Shown: piece by piece, positions 7,315 through 16,045 of the stretch
Numbering within the stretch: position 1 is the stretch's first letter
Layout of the letters: each line of letters begins with the position of its first letter
Assembly: GCF_010499455.1 (NCBI RefSeq)
Contig: NZ_JAAGOH010000019.1
Coordinates: forward strand, 1 to 64,000
Direction of reading: 5' to 3'
DNA length: 64,000 bases
Source of the DNA: Ideonella livida
Lineage (GTDB): Bacteria; Pseudomonadota; Gammaproteobacteria; Burkholderiales; Burkholderiaceae_C
Notes under the pieces: model-generated
Database searches by the model: none
Seen by the model: the letters and a program-made list of their open reading frames with translations, nothing else
Told to the model about the DNA's origin: nothing
Translations under genes and position numbers: made by a program

Positions 7315-8925
7315 ATGCGTGGTGGACAGCAGATCAAGAACCGGGGCCGTGGACCGCGCCCCCTGGGTGCCGCGCGCACCGTGGTGGGCCTGGGCCTGGC
7401 GGCTGCGGCCGCGGCCGCGGCCTGGGCGCCGGCCAGCCTGGCCGCAGGCGAGGACGTCCAGCGGGTCATCGTGGTGTTCAAGCCGCAGGTGGGCGCGGCC
7501 GCCCGCACGGCCTTGCCGCTGCAGGGCGGACAGGTCCGCCTGAGCCTGCCGGAGGACAACGCCGTCGCCGTCGAGCTGCCGGCCGGTGCGGTGGAGGCCC
7601 TGCGCCGCCATCCCTCGGTGGCCCAGGTGCATGAGGATGTGCGCCGCTACCCCATGGGGCTGGCCGACCCGTCCAAGCCGCCCTACCGCCGCGGTCAGCT
7701 GGTGCCCTACGGCATCCCCATGGTGCAGGCCGACCAACTGCCCGTCGGCGATGCCCAAACCGGCAACCGCAAGCTCTGCATCATCGACTCGGGCTACGAC
7801 CGCAGCCACGAGGACCTGGCCACCAACAAGGTGGACGGCGAGTACGACAGCGGTACCGGCTGGTGGCACACCGACGAGACCCACCACGGCACCCATGTGG
7901 CCGGCACCATCGCCGCCATCAACCAGGCCGGCGTGGGGGTGGTGGGCGTCAACCCCGGGCGCCGCCTGCAGCTGCACATCGTCAAGGTCTTCGGCGAGGG
8001 GGGGGACTGGACCTACTCCTCCAGCCTGACCAAGGCCGCGCGCAAATGCCAGGCCGCGGGCGCCAACATCATCTCCATGTCCTTGGGCGGCGCCACGCCG
8101 ACGCCCTTCGAGCGCGACGCCTTCGCCAGGCTGGCGGCCGACGGCATCTTGTCCATCGCCGCGGCCGGCAACGCCGGCACTTCCGCCACCTCGTACCCGG
8201 CGGGCTATCCCAGCGTCATGTCCGTGGCGGCGGTGGACATCCAGCGCAAGCGCGCATCGTTCTCGCAGTTCAACCCTGACGTGGAGATCGCTGCCCCGGG
8301 CGTGGCGGTGCTGTCCACCGTGCCCATGGGCCAAGGGCGTGAAGCCACGCTCAGCGTGGCCGCCACCGCCTACGCCCCCCAGCCGTTTGACGGCACGCCG
8401 GTGGCCAGCGCCAGCGGCCCCCTGGCCGACTTTGGCGAAGGCACGGCGGTGGACCCGGCCATGGCCGGCAAGGTCTGCCTGATCCGGCGGGGCACCATCT
8501 CCTTTGCCCAGAAGGTGGTCAACTGCCAGCAGAGCGGCGGCGTGGCGGCGGTGGTCTACAACAACGAGGCCGGCGGCTTGGCGGGCACCTTGGGCGGCGT
8601 GACCACCACCATCGCCTCGGTGGGCGTCTCCGACACCGAGGGCCAGGCCCTGCGGGCCCAGCTGGGGCAGGGTGCCACGGTGCAAGTCAGTGCCACCGAC
8701 TACGCCTACTTTGACGGCACGTCCATGGCCACGCCGCATGTCTCCGGTGTGGCGGCCCTGGTGTGGAGCTATTTCCCCCAGTGCAGCGCGGCGCAGATCC
8801 GCACCACGCTGCAGAAGTCGGCCCTGGACTTGGGGCCCGCCGGTCGCGACAAGTGGTACGGCTTCGGTCTGGTCCAGGCCAAGGCGGCCCATGACCGCCT
8901 GGCCAGCCTGGGCTGCGCCAACTGA
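7315..8925 (+). CDS. Secreted subtilisin-like serine protease (S8) with PA insert
   Basis: A 536-residue subtilase. The start has a good ribosome binding site (aaggggag, 7 bases before ATG). The N-terminus has a basic stretch, an Ala-rich hydrophobic core and a cleavage region near ASLAAG (residue 44), so it is exported. An inhibitor_I9-like propeptide covers about residues 48-112. The catalytic triad is Asp158 (CIIDSG), His191 (HHGTHVAG) and Ser470 (DGTSMATPHVSG), with oxyanion Asn286 (AAAGNAG). A protease-associated (PA) domain is inserted between Asn and Ser at about 345-457 (GKVCLIRRGTISF, GVAAVVYNN), as in many extracellular subtilases. It has its own short upstream region (189 bases after the kinase operon) and is probably a degradative exoenzyme. 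No C-terminal sorting domain is present. Confidence 0.93.
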   Translation: MRGGQQIKNRGRGPRPLGAARTVVGLGLAAAAAAAAWAPASLAAGEDVQRVIVVFKPQVGAAARTALPLQGGQVRLSLPEDNAVAVELPAGAVEALRRHPSVAQVHEDVRRYPMGLADPSKPPYRRGQLVPYGIPMVQADQLPVGDAQTGNRKLCIIDSGYDRSHEDLATNKVDGEYDSGTGWWHTDETHHGTHVAGTIAAINQAGVGVVGVNPGRRLQLHIVKVFGEGGDWTYSSSLTKAARKCQAAGANIISMSLGGATPTPFERDAFARLAADGILSIAAAGNAGTSATSYPAGYPSVMSVAAVDIQRKRASFSQFNPDVEIAAPGVAVLSTVPMGQGREATLSVAATAYAPQPFDGTPVASASGPLADFGEGTAVDPAMAGKVCLIRRGTISFAQKVVNCQQSGGVAAVVYNNEAGGLAGTLGGVTTTIASVGVSDTEGQALRAQLGQGATVQVSATDYAYFDGTSMATPHVSGVAALVWSYFPQCSAAQIRTTLQKSALDLGPAGRDKWYGFGLVQAKAAHDRLASLGCAN

Positions 8926-8949
8926 GTGGGCTCCCGCCGCCGCCGGCCC

Positions 8950-9789
8950 TCAGGCGGTGGCCTCCATCACCATCAGGCCGGCGGCCGTGTTGGAGATGGG
9001 GATGTGGTAGTTGCGGTGCACCTCGCGGGCGCCCTCGCCCAGCGCGGCGCGGCTGGCCAGCCACATCAGCAGCTCAATGCCCTGGGTGCCGGCCTTCTCC
9101 ACCAGCTCGGCCGAGTTCCACTGCGTGGCCCACTGCGGGTTGGTGGTCAGGCTGTCCATGAAGGCCAGGTCGAAGGGCTTGTTGATATGCCCGGCGCGCT
9201 CGCCTTCCAGCTGGTGGCTCAGGCCGCCGGTGCCCAGGATCAGCACGCGGGAGTCGCTGTCCCAGCCGCGGATGGCCTGGCCGATCTGCTCGCCCAGCTT
9301 CCAGCAGCGCTTGGCCGAAGGCACCGGGAACTGCACGGTGTTGATGCACACCGGCACCACCTTCACCGGCCAGTTCTGGTCAGGCCACAGCAGCGCCATC
9401 GGCAGGGTGAAGGCATGGTCCACCAGCATTTCCTGGCAGGTGGTCAGGTCAAATTCCGCCTCGGTCAGGCGCTCGATCAGGTGCCAGGACAGGTCTTGGT
9501 CGCCGGTGAACGCCGGGATGGTGGGGATGCCCCAGCCTTCGTCAGCATTGGTGTAGCGGGGGGCAGCGCCGATGGCGAAGGTCGGCATCTTGTCCAGGAA
9601 GAAGTTCAGGCCGTGGTCGTTGTAGAGCACGACGACGGTGTCGGGCCGCGCGTCTTTCAGCCAGGTGCGGGCGTTGAGGTAGCCGTCAAAGAAGGGCTTC
9701 CAGTACGGCTCGTTCTGGAGGTTCTTGAAGATGGCCTTGCCGATGGCAGGCACGTGCGAGGTGGTGATCGCGCCGACGATGTGAGCCAT
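8950..9789 (-). CDS. Class III extradiol dioxygenase beta subunit (LigB family), second copy
   Basis: A 279-residue LigB-type catalytic subunit. Starting at MAHIVGAITTSHVP (9789) puts the iron ligands where the family has them: His12, His59 (LYNDHG) and Glu239 (GIEL), with the catalytic His192 in GGLSHQLEG. Members of this family open protocatechuate, gallate, 3-O-methylgallate or related catechols next to a hydroxyl group using Fe(II) and O2. It pairs with the small alpha-subunit gene just upstream. It is clearly divergent from the second LigB in this window (28809-29666), so a different ring substrate such as gallate or a methylated derivative is likely. That substrate is inference. An upstream in-frame start at 9855 would add 22 unlikely residues. 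Confidence 0.85.
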   Translation of the reverse strand: MAHIVGAITTSHVPAIGKAIFKNLQNEPYWKPFFDGYLNARTWLKDARPDTVVVLYNDHGLNFFLDKMPTFAIGAAPRYTNADEGWGIPTIPAFTGDQDLSWHLIERLTEAEFDLTTCQEMLVDHAFTLPMALLWPDQNWPVKVVPVCINTVQFPVPSAKRCWKLGEQIGQAIRGWDSDSRVLILGTGGLSHQLEGERAGHINKPFDLAFMDSLTTNPQWATQWNSAELVEKAGTQGIELLMWLASRAALGEGAREVHRNYHIPISNTAAGLMVMEATA

Positions 9790-9835
9790 GGTGTGTGTTC
9801 TCCGGTGTGCGTTGCTGCGGGTGGGGCAGGGGCTT

Positions 9836-10174
9836 TCAGTCTTGGGCGTAGGCATTGAGCTTGGCCTGGAACTCGGCCTTGGTCATGCCCGTCTGCTGCG
9901 CCCCGATGTCCTGCATGTCCAGCCCGAAGATGCCGGCGAACTTGGCCAGGTAGTAGGCGTTGCCGCCCGCCTCCAGCAGCTGCAGCACGTTCTTGGCACG
10001 GATGGCGGCGGCCTGCTGCTCGTTCAGGCCGTACTTGGCCATGTAGCCCTCTTCGTCGGCCACAAAGGCCTGGCGGTTGGCGGCCTCGTTGAAAGAGAAG
10101 CACATCTTGTTGAGCGCGTAGCCCTTGCGGGCCATGGCGGCGTCAAACAGCTGGGTGCCGGGGATGTTGCACAT
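9836..10174 (-). CDS. Extradiol dioxygenase alpha subunit (LigA family), second copy
   Basis: A 112-residue all-helical LigA-type subunit. It begins MCNIPGTQLFDAAMARKGY, a typical N-terminus, and contains LEAGGNAYYLAKFAGIFG, which matches the LigA core that caps the active site of LigB. A GGAGA ribosome binding site precedes the ATG. It is the first gene of a two-gene unit with the LigB homologue, separated by about 45 bases, and is divergent from a LysR regulator. It is shorter than the other LigA in this window, which has a long C-terminal tail. Confidence 0.85.
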   Translation of the reverse strand: MCNIPGTQLFDAAMARKGYALNKMCFSFNEAANRQAFVADEEGYMAKYGLNEQQAAAIRAKNVLQLLEAGGNAYYLAKFAGIFGLDMQDIGAQQTGMTKAEFQAKLNAYAQD

Positions 10175-10219
10175 GGGTTGTCTCCGTCGTTGCCGTGGGT
10201 GGGTAAGGCGATGAGCGCC

Positions 10220-10260
10220 AGTATCGGAATCACCACTCCATCAATAAACAGATGGATACT
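10220..10260. promoter_or_regulatory. Nested inverted repeat between ligAB-like genes and LysR gene
   Basis: Two perfect inverted repeats sit one inside the other: agtatc (10220-10225) with gatact (10255-10260), and tccatc (10237-10242) with gatgga (10251-10256). The stretch is AT-rich against its surroundings and lies in the 96-base gap between divergent genes. It is the natural place for the LysR-type protein to bind and control both directions. Confidence 0.5.
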
Positions 10261-10270
10261 CATTAAACGC

Positions 10271-11179
10271 ATGAGCAATTTCGATCATTTGGACCTGGAC
10301 GGCCACGCCTTGCGCCTGCTGCTGGCGGTGCAGGAGGAGGGCTCCATCACCCGCGCGGCGCACCGGCTGGGCGTGACCCAGTCCGCCGTGAGCCATGGGC
10401 TGGACAAGCTGCGCGCCATCGTGGGCGACCCGCTCTTCGTCAAGTCGGGGCGCGGCATCGTGGCCACCGCCCAGGCCGAGCTGCTGGCGCGCCGCGCCCG
10501 CACCCTGCTGGAGGACCTGCGCGCCTTCAGCCTGGCGGCAGGCTTCGAGCCGGCCCGGTTGACCGCGCAGTTCACCGTGGCCGCCAATGACCTGCAGCGG
10601 GACCTGCTGTTGCCGGCGCTGCTGCGGCGGCTGCGCGCCCAGGCGCCGCAGGTCAGCCTGCGCATCATCCCGTCCGGCGCGCCGCGGCCCGAGCTGCTGC
10701 GCGAGGGGGGATGCGACCTGGTCATCACCCCGCGCCCGCCCGAGGCCGGCGACCTGGTGCAGAAGCGCCTGTTCACCGACCGCTACGCCGTGTTCTACGA
10801 CCCGGCCTGCCGCACCGCACCCGAGAGCGCCGAGGCCTACCTGGCGGCCGAGCATGTCACGGTGGTCTACGAGCCCCGCCGTGCGCTGGACGTGGACCAG
10901 TGGCTGGCCGCGCAGGGGGTGTCGCGGCGCTTTGTGGCCACCGTGCCCGGCCTGGGGGGGTTGGGGGCCCTGCTGCGCGGGGGGGACTGGCTGGCCACCG
11001 CCCCTTCGCTGATGGCGCGTGGCGCCTTGCGCGACCTGGCCCACGCCCCGGTGCCCGTGCCCACGCCGCCCATGCCCATGTATGCGGTGTGGCACCAGCG
11101 CCACCACAGCGACCCGGTGCACCAGTGGCTGCGCGCCCAGCTGGAGGCGGTGGTGGGGCCGGCGCTGGTGGCGGATTGA
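10271..11179 (+). CDS. LysR-family transcriptional regulator
   Basis: A 302-residue LysR regulator. The N-terminal winged helix-turn-helix is clear (LLAVQEEGSITRAAHRLG, VTQSAVSHGLDKLR), followed by the linker helix and a periplasmic-binding-like effector domain starting near residue 95 (FTVAANDLQRDLLLPALL). Start at MSNFDHLDLDG (10271) gives the normal family length; an in-frame ATG at 10211 would add unlikely residues and run through the palindrome. It is divergent from the LigA/LigB pair, the usual layout for a regulator that answers to the ring-cleavage substrate. Autoregulation is likely, as usual for the family. Confidence 0.9.
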   Translation: MSNFDHLDLDGHALRLLLAVQEEGSITRAAHRLGVTQSAVSHGLDKLRAIVGDPLFVKSGRGIVATAQAELLARRARTLLEDLRAFSLAAGFEPARLTAQFTVAANDLQRDLLLPALLRRLRAQAPQVSLRIIPSGAPRPELLREGGCDLVITPRPPEAGDLVQKRLFTDRYAVFYDPACRTAPESAEAYLAAEHVTVVYEPRRALDVDQWLAAQGVSRRFVATVPGLGGLGALLRGGDWLATAPSLMARGALRDLAHAPVPVPTPPMPMYAVWHQRHHSDPVHQWLRAQLEAVVGPALVAD

Positions 11180-11281
11180 GGCACCGCGCCGCGCCGGTTG
11201 GGGGCCGGCGCGCGGCGGTCGCGGGTCGGCGGCGGGCCTGGTGTGTCCAGGGTTTTGCAGCACCCTCCTGCGGACAGGGGC

Positions 11282-11301
11282 GATAATGAAAAGTTGTTAT
11301 C
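11282..11301. promoter_or_regulatory. Fur-like palindrome upstream of TonB receptor
   Basis: An AT-rich inverted repeat gataa-N10-ttatc stands out in very GC-rich DNA, 54 bases before the receptor start. It resembles the Fur box (gataatgat-a-atcattatc), but the arms are one base further apart than in the classical 19-mer. Zur or another metal regulator, or part of the core promoter, is also possible. Confidence 0.4.
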
Positions 11302-11355
11302 AATAAAGAGCGGCGCCCGGGGCGCGTTAGCCCGACAGGCCGCCGCCCACGCCCC

Positions 11356-13479
11356 ATGTCCTCCCGCTTCCTGTGCCCTGTGCCGCCTGCCCGCCCTGCC
11401 GTCTCTTTCCGTCCGCGTCCGAGTGCGGTGGCCCTGGCGGCCCTGGCGAGCCTGACCCTGGGCTTGGCCGCGCCCTACGCCTGGGCCGATGGCGAGTCCG
11501 CCATGTCGATGAGCCGCGTCACCGTCACCGCCGCCGCCACCGGCCCGCTGAGCAGCCGCAGCGTGCTCACCTCCGTCGACGTGCTGGGCGGTGAGGAGGT
11601 GGCCGAGCACCAGGTGATGAACAGCTGGGCGCTGCTGGGCCGGCTGCCGGGCGTGCAGCTCACCGAGACGGGCATGGGCGCGGAGTCGGGCAAGGCGACC
11701 TTTCGCGCCTTCAACGGCGAGGGCTACCTCAACGGCATCAAGGTGCTCATCGACGGCATTCCCAGCAACGTCAACAGCGGCAACCAGCGTTTCATCGACA
11801 TGGTGCTGCCCCTGGACGTGGAGCGTATCGAGGTGGTGCGCGGCACCAACGACCCCCGCTGGGGCCTGCATGCCATCGGTGGCCATGTCGACCTGCAGAC
11901 CCGCCAAGGGGGGCAATACACCGAGGGGCGCCTGTCCGCCGGCACTGCCGGGCTGCGCGAGGGGCAGCTGGCTGTGGGCCGCGAGTCCGATGGACTGGCG
12001 CAGAACTACATCCTGGGCCTGCAGCAGGCGCAGGGCTACCGCCGCCATGCCGCCAGCGACAAGCTGACGCTGGGCGGGAAGTGGTTCTACAGCCTGCCCG
12101 GCCAGGGCCTGCGCCTGGGGCTGGTGGCCCGGGCGCAGCACCACGAGGCCGAGGAACCGGGCTTCCTGACCGCCACCCAGATGGCCGAGGACCGGCGCCA
12201 GAGCCCTGCCCACAACGCCCACGATGGCGACGAGCGCGAGATGCGTCAGCTCAGCGGGCACCTGGATTGGGCGCTGCGGCCGACGCTGCACCTGAGCACC
12301 CGGCTCTACCTCAACCGCTACGAAGACGACCGCCGGGTGACCTTCACCGGCAACGCCGGTCTGGGCAACAGCCCGCGCCAGCGCCGCCAGTGGGACGAGA
12401 CCCAGCAGGGCGTGTTGGCCTCGCTGACCTGGCGCGCCAGTCCCGCGCTGGTGGTGGAGGGCGGCCTGCAGCATGAGCGCCAGGACAACACCTACCGCCG
12501 CGACCGCTATGCCTACGCCCTGCCGACCGATTTCGACACCCCGGCCAGCACCTCCAACGACGACCGCTACACCTTGAACCACACCGGCCTCTGGTCCCAG
12601 GTGGTGCTGCGTCCGGCCGAGCGCTGGCGGGTGGTGCCCGGCCTGCGGCTGGACCACCTGGATGGCGACACCCTGCTGCGCACCAGCGGCGTGCAGGGGG
12701 AGCTGCAGAAGAGCGGCTGGATCCGCCAGCCCAAGCTGAGCGTGCTCTACACCCTGGCGCCGCAGGCGAGTGTGTACGCCAACTGGGGCCGCACCTTCCA
12801 GGTCCTCACCGGCTCGCGGGCCCCGGCCTATCTCACCGCCACCGGCCAGGCCACCTTCGCGCCGTCGATCAACACCGGGCGCGAGCTGGGCGTGAAGTTC
12901 GAGCCGCTGTCCACGCTGACGGTGCGCGGCGCCCTCTGGCGCCAGGACGCCACCGACGAGGTGGCCAACATGCCCAGCACCGGCACCACCGTCGGCCTGG
13001 GCCGCACCCGACGCCAGGGCGTGGACCTGCAGGCCCGCTGGACGCCTTCGGAGGTCTGGCTGCTGTGGACCGCCCTGGCCTGGCAGGAGGCCCGCGTGGT
13101 GCAGGCCTACACCGCCGCCGGCACCTCGCTGGCGGGTCGCGAGGTGTTTGCCACCCCGCGCCATGTCAGCCAGGCCGGGTTGGAGTACCGGCCTGATGCG
13201 CAGTGGCGCCTGGGGCTGCAGGCCCGCGCTCAGGGCGACTACTACATCGACGACCTCAATGCCCAGGGCAAGTGGGGGGCCCAGCGCCAGGTTGACCTGA
13301 GCGTGCGGCGCCAGCTTGGCCCGCAGCTCAGCGTGGACCTGGAGGTCAAGAACCTCACCGACCGCGAGCAGGCCTACGTCTGGTACGACAGCTTCTTCTG
13401 GCCCACCGGGCAGGCGCAGCCCATGTTCTCGCCGGCGGCGCCGCGCACCGTGGTGCTCTCCCTGCACCTGCGGCAGTGA
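11356..13479 (+). CDS. TonB-dependent outer-membrane receptor
   Basis: A 707-residue receptor. A signal peptide (about residues 1-45, ending APYAWADG) precedes the plug domain, where LLGRLPGVQLTETG, INSGNQ-like and IEVVRGTNDPRWG motifs match the family. The rest is a beta barrel with alternating aromatic residues, ending in PRTVVLSLHLRQ rather than the usual aromatic last residue. Such receptors import iron-siderophore, nickel, cobalamin or similar complexes with energy from TonB. The stop codon overlaps the start of a NikA-type binding protein gene, so it forms one operon with a complete ABC importer. That suggests a metal or metal-chelate as cargo, most likely nickel or a metallophore. Cargo is inference. 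Confidence 0.9.
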   Translation: MSSRFLCPVPPARPAVSFRPRPSAVALAALASLTLGLAAPYAWADGESAMSMSRVTVTAAATGPLSSRSVLTSVDVLGGEEVAEHQVMNSWALLGRLPGVQLTETGMGAESGKATFRAFNGEGYLNGIKVLIDGIPSNVNSGNQRFIDMVLPLDVERIEVVRGTNDPRWGLHAIGGHVDLQTRQGGQYTEGRLSAGTAGLREGQLAVGRESDGLAQNYILGLQQAQGYRRHAASDKLTLGGKWFYSLPGQGLRLGLVARAQHHEAEEPGFLTATQMAEDRRQSPAHNAHDGDEREMRQLSGHLDWALRPTLHLSTRLYLNRYEDDRRVTFTGNAGLGNSPRQRRQWDETQQGVLASLTWRASPALVVEGGLQHERQDNTYRRDRYAYALPTDFDTPASTSNDDRYTLNHTGLWSQVVLRPAERWRVVPGLRLDHLDGDTLLRTSGVQGELQKSGWIRQPKLSVLYTLAPQASVYANWGRTFQVLTGSRAPAYLTATGQATFAPSINTGRELGVKFEPLSTLTVRGALWRQDATDEVANMPSTGTTVGLGRTRRQGVDLQARWTPSEVWLLWTALAWQEARVVQAYTAAGTSLAGREVFATPRHVSQAGLEYRPDAQWRLGLQARAQGDYYIDDLNAQGKWGAQRQVDLSVRRQLGPQLSVDLEVKNLTDREQAYVWYDSFFWPTGQAQPMFSPAAPRTVVLSLHLRQ

Positions 13480-15050
13480 GCGTCGTGCCGTTGACCGGGT
13501 GGCAGGCCCGCTGCGGCCCGTCCCGCCGCGGCCTGCTGGCCGGCGCCGGGACCTTGCTGCTGCCCGCAGGCGCAGCCGGCCGGGCCGCGACTGCCGAGGG
13601 GCCCCTGCGCATCGTCGGCCCCTGGGAGATCAGCGGCCTGGAGCCGGCCAGCAGTGGCCATTTCTTCACCGGTCTGCAGGTGGCCCAGACCCTGGTGGAC
13701 GCTGACGACACCGGCCGTCTGCGGCCTGGCCTGGCCGCCGCCTGGCAGGTGGCCGAGGAGGGCCTGAGCTGGCGGCTGACCCTGCGCGCGGGCGTGCAGT
13801 TCCATGATGGCAGCCCCCTCACCGCGACCAGCGTGGCCCGGGCCCTGCAGCGCGCCCATGGTCGGCCGGGCTTGCTGCGTCTGGCGCCGCTGACGGCGGT
13901 GGATCCTGAAGGTCCGCTCCAGCTGCGGTTGCGGCTCAGCCGCCCCTTTGCCCTGCTGCCGGCGCTGCTGGCCCATCCCAGCACGCTGGTGCTGGCCCCG
14001 GCCAGCCTGGGCGCGGGGGGAGGGGTGGAGCGCATCATCGGCACCGGCCCCTACCGGGTGGCGGCCTTGGCCGCCCCCCAGCGCGTGCAGGTGCAGGCCG
14101 CCGACCCCGCCTCCCCTTGGCCGGTGCGCCGGGCGCACTACCTGCAGGCCTCGCGGGCCGAGACCCGGGCGCTGATGGCCGAGGCCGGCCAGGCCGACCT
14201 GGCCATTGGCCTGGACCCCGCCAGCCTGGCCCGCCTGCGTGGGCATCCGGCGGTGCGGGTGCTGCAGGTCATGCTGCCGCGCACCCTGATCCTCAAGCCC
14301 CACTGCGGCCACCGCTGGCTGGCCGACCTGCGCGCCCGCCAGGCCCTGTCGCTGGCACTGGACCGTGCGGGCATCGCCGCGGGCCTGCTGCGCGACCCCA
14401 CCCTGGCCGCCGGCCAGCTCCTGCCGCCGCTGCTGAAGGACTGGCACCAGCCCGCGCTGCCCGCGCTGCGGCACGATCCCGGACAGGCCCGCGCCCTGTG
14501 GGCCCAACTGGGCTGGCGGCCCGGGCCCGACGGGATCTTGCAGCGGGGCCAAGAGCGCTTGCGCCTGACCCTGCGCACCTTTCCGGACCGGCCCGAGCTA
14601 CCCCTGGTGGCCGCCGCGGTGCAGGAGCAGCTGCGGCTGACCGGCGTGGACTGCCGGGTGCTGGTGGGCAACGCCAGCGAGCTGCCCCTGCGCCACCGCG
14701 ACGGCAGCCTGGAGCTGTCCTTGGCCGCCCGGCACTACGCCCTGGTGCCCGATCCCCTGGGCACGCTGCTGCAGGACTTCGGCCCCGAGGGCGGTGACTG
14801 GGGGGCCCTGGGCTGGCACAGCCCGGCGCTGCAACAGGCCCTGGACGCCCTCAGCCGGGGCAAGGGCGACGCCGCGCGCTGGCGGCGGCAGGCCGTGACC
14901 GCCTTGCATGAAGGCCTGCCGGTCATCCCTCTGGCCTGGTACCGGCACAGCGTGGCGGTGCCCCCCGCGCTGGCCGGCCTGTCCCTGGACCCCCTGGAGC
15001 GCAGCTGGCGCCTGACGGAGATGGCATGGCCCCGGCCCGTGGTGTCCTGA
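13476..15050 (+). CDS. ABC transporter substrate-binding protein, family 5 (NikA/OppA type)
   Basis: A 524-residue SBP_bac_5 protein starting with GTG inside the stop of the receptor gene (gtga overlap). The N-terminus holds a twin-arginine signal (PSRRGLLAGAG) and a hydrophobic stretch ending near GAAGRAAT. Family features are GLQVAQTLV, GLSWRLTLRAGVQFHDG, TGPYRV and the second lobe near residues 270-440. In the operon it should take ligand delivered by the TonB receptor and hand it to the two permeases that follow. Homologues include nickel and peptide binders; the nickel ligands cannot be judged from sequence. Confidence 0.85.
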   Translation: MSVVPLTGWQARCGPSRRGLLAGAGTLLLPAGAAGRAATAEGPLRIVGPWEISGLEPASSGHFFTGLQVAQTLVDADDTGRLRPGLAAAWQVAEEGLSWRLTLRAGVQFHDGSPLTATSVARALQRAHGRPGLLRLAPLTAVDPEGPLQLRLRLSRPFALLPALLAHPSTLVLAPASLGAGGGVERIIGTGPYRVAALAAPQRVQVQAADPASPWPVRRAHYLQASRAETRALMAEAGQADLAIGLDPASLARLRGHPAVRVLQVMLPRTLILKPHCGHRWLADLRARQALSLALDRAGIAAGLLRDPTLAAGQLLPPLLKDWHQPALPALRHDPGQARALWAQLGWRPGPDGILQRGQERLRLTLRTFPDRPELPLVAAAVQEQLRLTGVDCRVLVGNASELPLRHRDGSLELSLAARHYALVPDPLGTLLQDFGPEGGDWGALGWHSPALQQALDALSRGKGDAARWRRQAVTALHEGLPVIPLAWYRHSVAVPPALAGLSLDPLERSWRLTEMAWPRPVVS

Positions 15051-16045
15051 CTCGTTTGGCGCCGTCCGTCGGTGGCGCGCGCTTGCGCTTGATCCTGGCG
15101 CTGCTGCGTCAGGTCCTCAAGGCCACGGCCACGGCGGTCTGGGTGGGCTTGGTGGTGGGCGTGCTCAGCTTTCTGGCGCTGCGCGCCCTGCCAGGTGATG
15201 ACGCCTACCGTGTGGCCGCCGCCCGCTACGGCCACGACCTGGTGGATGGCCATGCCGCCGCTGCCGTGCGGGCCGAACTGGCCGGCGACGCCGCCCCCGG
15301 CGCCGCCCTGTGGCGCTGGCTCTGCGGCCTGGCGCAGGGGGAACTGGGCGTCTCGCGGGTCAATGCCGAGCCGGTGGCCGCGCTGCTGGCGCATGAGGCG
15401 GCCGCCAGCCTGAGCCTGGCCGGCGCGGCGCTGGCGCTGGCCCTGCTGGGGGCCGTGCCCTTGGGCCTGGCCAGTGGACTGCGCCCGGGCGGTGCGGTCG
15501 ACCGCCTTAGCCTGGCGCTGGCGGCAGTGCTGCGTGCCGTGCCGCCCTTTGTGCTGGGCCTGTTGCTGATGCTGTTGATGTCGGTGCAGGCGGGGGTGCT
15601 GCCCGTGGCGGACCCCAGCCAGGGCGGCGGCCCCTGGCTGCCCGCGCTCACCCTGGCCTTGCCCCTGGCCGCCGGTGCGGCGCGGGTGCTGCGCGAGACG
15701 GTGCTGACCGTGGCCGCCTCACCCGCCTGGGCCTTTGCCTGCAGCAAGGGCCTGCCGGCACCCGTGCGGTGGTGGCGCCATGGCCTGCGGGTGGCAGTGG
15801 CGCCGCTGCTGAGCTGGCTGGGCGTGCAGGCCGTGCTGCTGGTGGAAGGGGTGGTGGTGGTGGAGTCCCTGTTCGCGCGCCCGGGTTTGGGCCACGCCTT
15901 GGTACACGCCATTTTTGGGCGCGACGTGCCCGTGCTGCAGGGCGCCGCCTTGGCGCTGGGCGGCGGGCTCGTGCTGTTCAACCTGCTGCTGGAGTCGGCC
16001 CTGCTGCTGCTCGACCCCCGGCGGCGCGATGGGGAGGTGGGCTGA
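15026..16045 (+). CDS. ABC importer permease, NikB/DppB type
   Basis: A 339-residue inner-membrane permease with about six hydrophobic segments. It starts with a helix near residues 35-55 (VWVGLVVGVLSFLALRALPGD), typical of DppB/NikB. The cytoplasmic EAA-like loop is recognisable in ACSKGLPAPVRWWRHGLR, and LFARPGLGHALVHAIFGRDVP matches the conserved C-terminal loop of this permease class. It overlaps the binding-protein gene by 25 bases and touches the next permease, so the operon is tightly packed. Confidence 0.87.
   Translation: MAPARGVLTRLAPSVGGARLRLILALLRQVLKATATAVWVGLVVGVLSFLALRALPGDDAYRVAAARYGHDLVDGHAAAAVRAELAGDAAPGAALWRWLCGLAQGELGVSRVNAEPVAALLAHEAAASLSLAGAALALALLGAVPLGLASGLRPGGAVDRLSLALAAVLRAVPPFVLGLLLMLLMSVQAGVLPVADPSQGGGPWLPALTLALPLAAGAARVLRETVLTVAASPAWAFACSKGLPAPVRWWRHGLRVAVAPLLSWLGVQAVLLVEGVVVVESLFARPGLGHALVHAIFGRDVPVLQGAALALGGGLVLFNLLLESALLLLDPRRRDGEVG

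Noticed and set aside
5569-8892. Very long minus-strand open frame (1107 codons)
   Set aside because: It lies antisense to the kinase, receiver-kinase and subtilase genes, has a low-complexity His/Gly/Gln composition typical of GC-rich shadows and no recognisable domain.
10867-13467. Minus-strand open frame of 866 codons
   Set aside because: Antisense to the LysR and TonB receptor genes, both well supported; the translation is Gln/His/Ala-rich without motifs.
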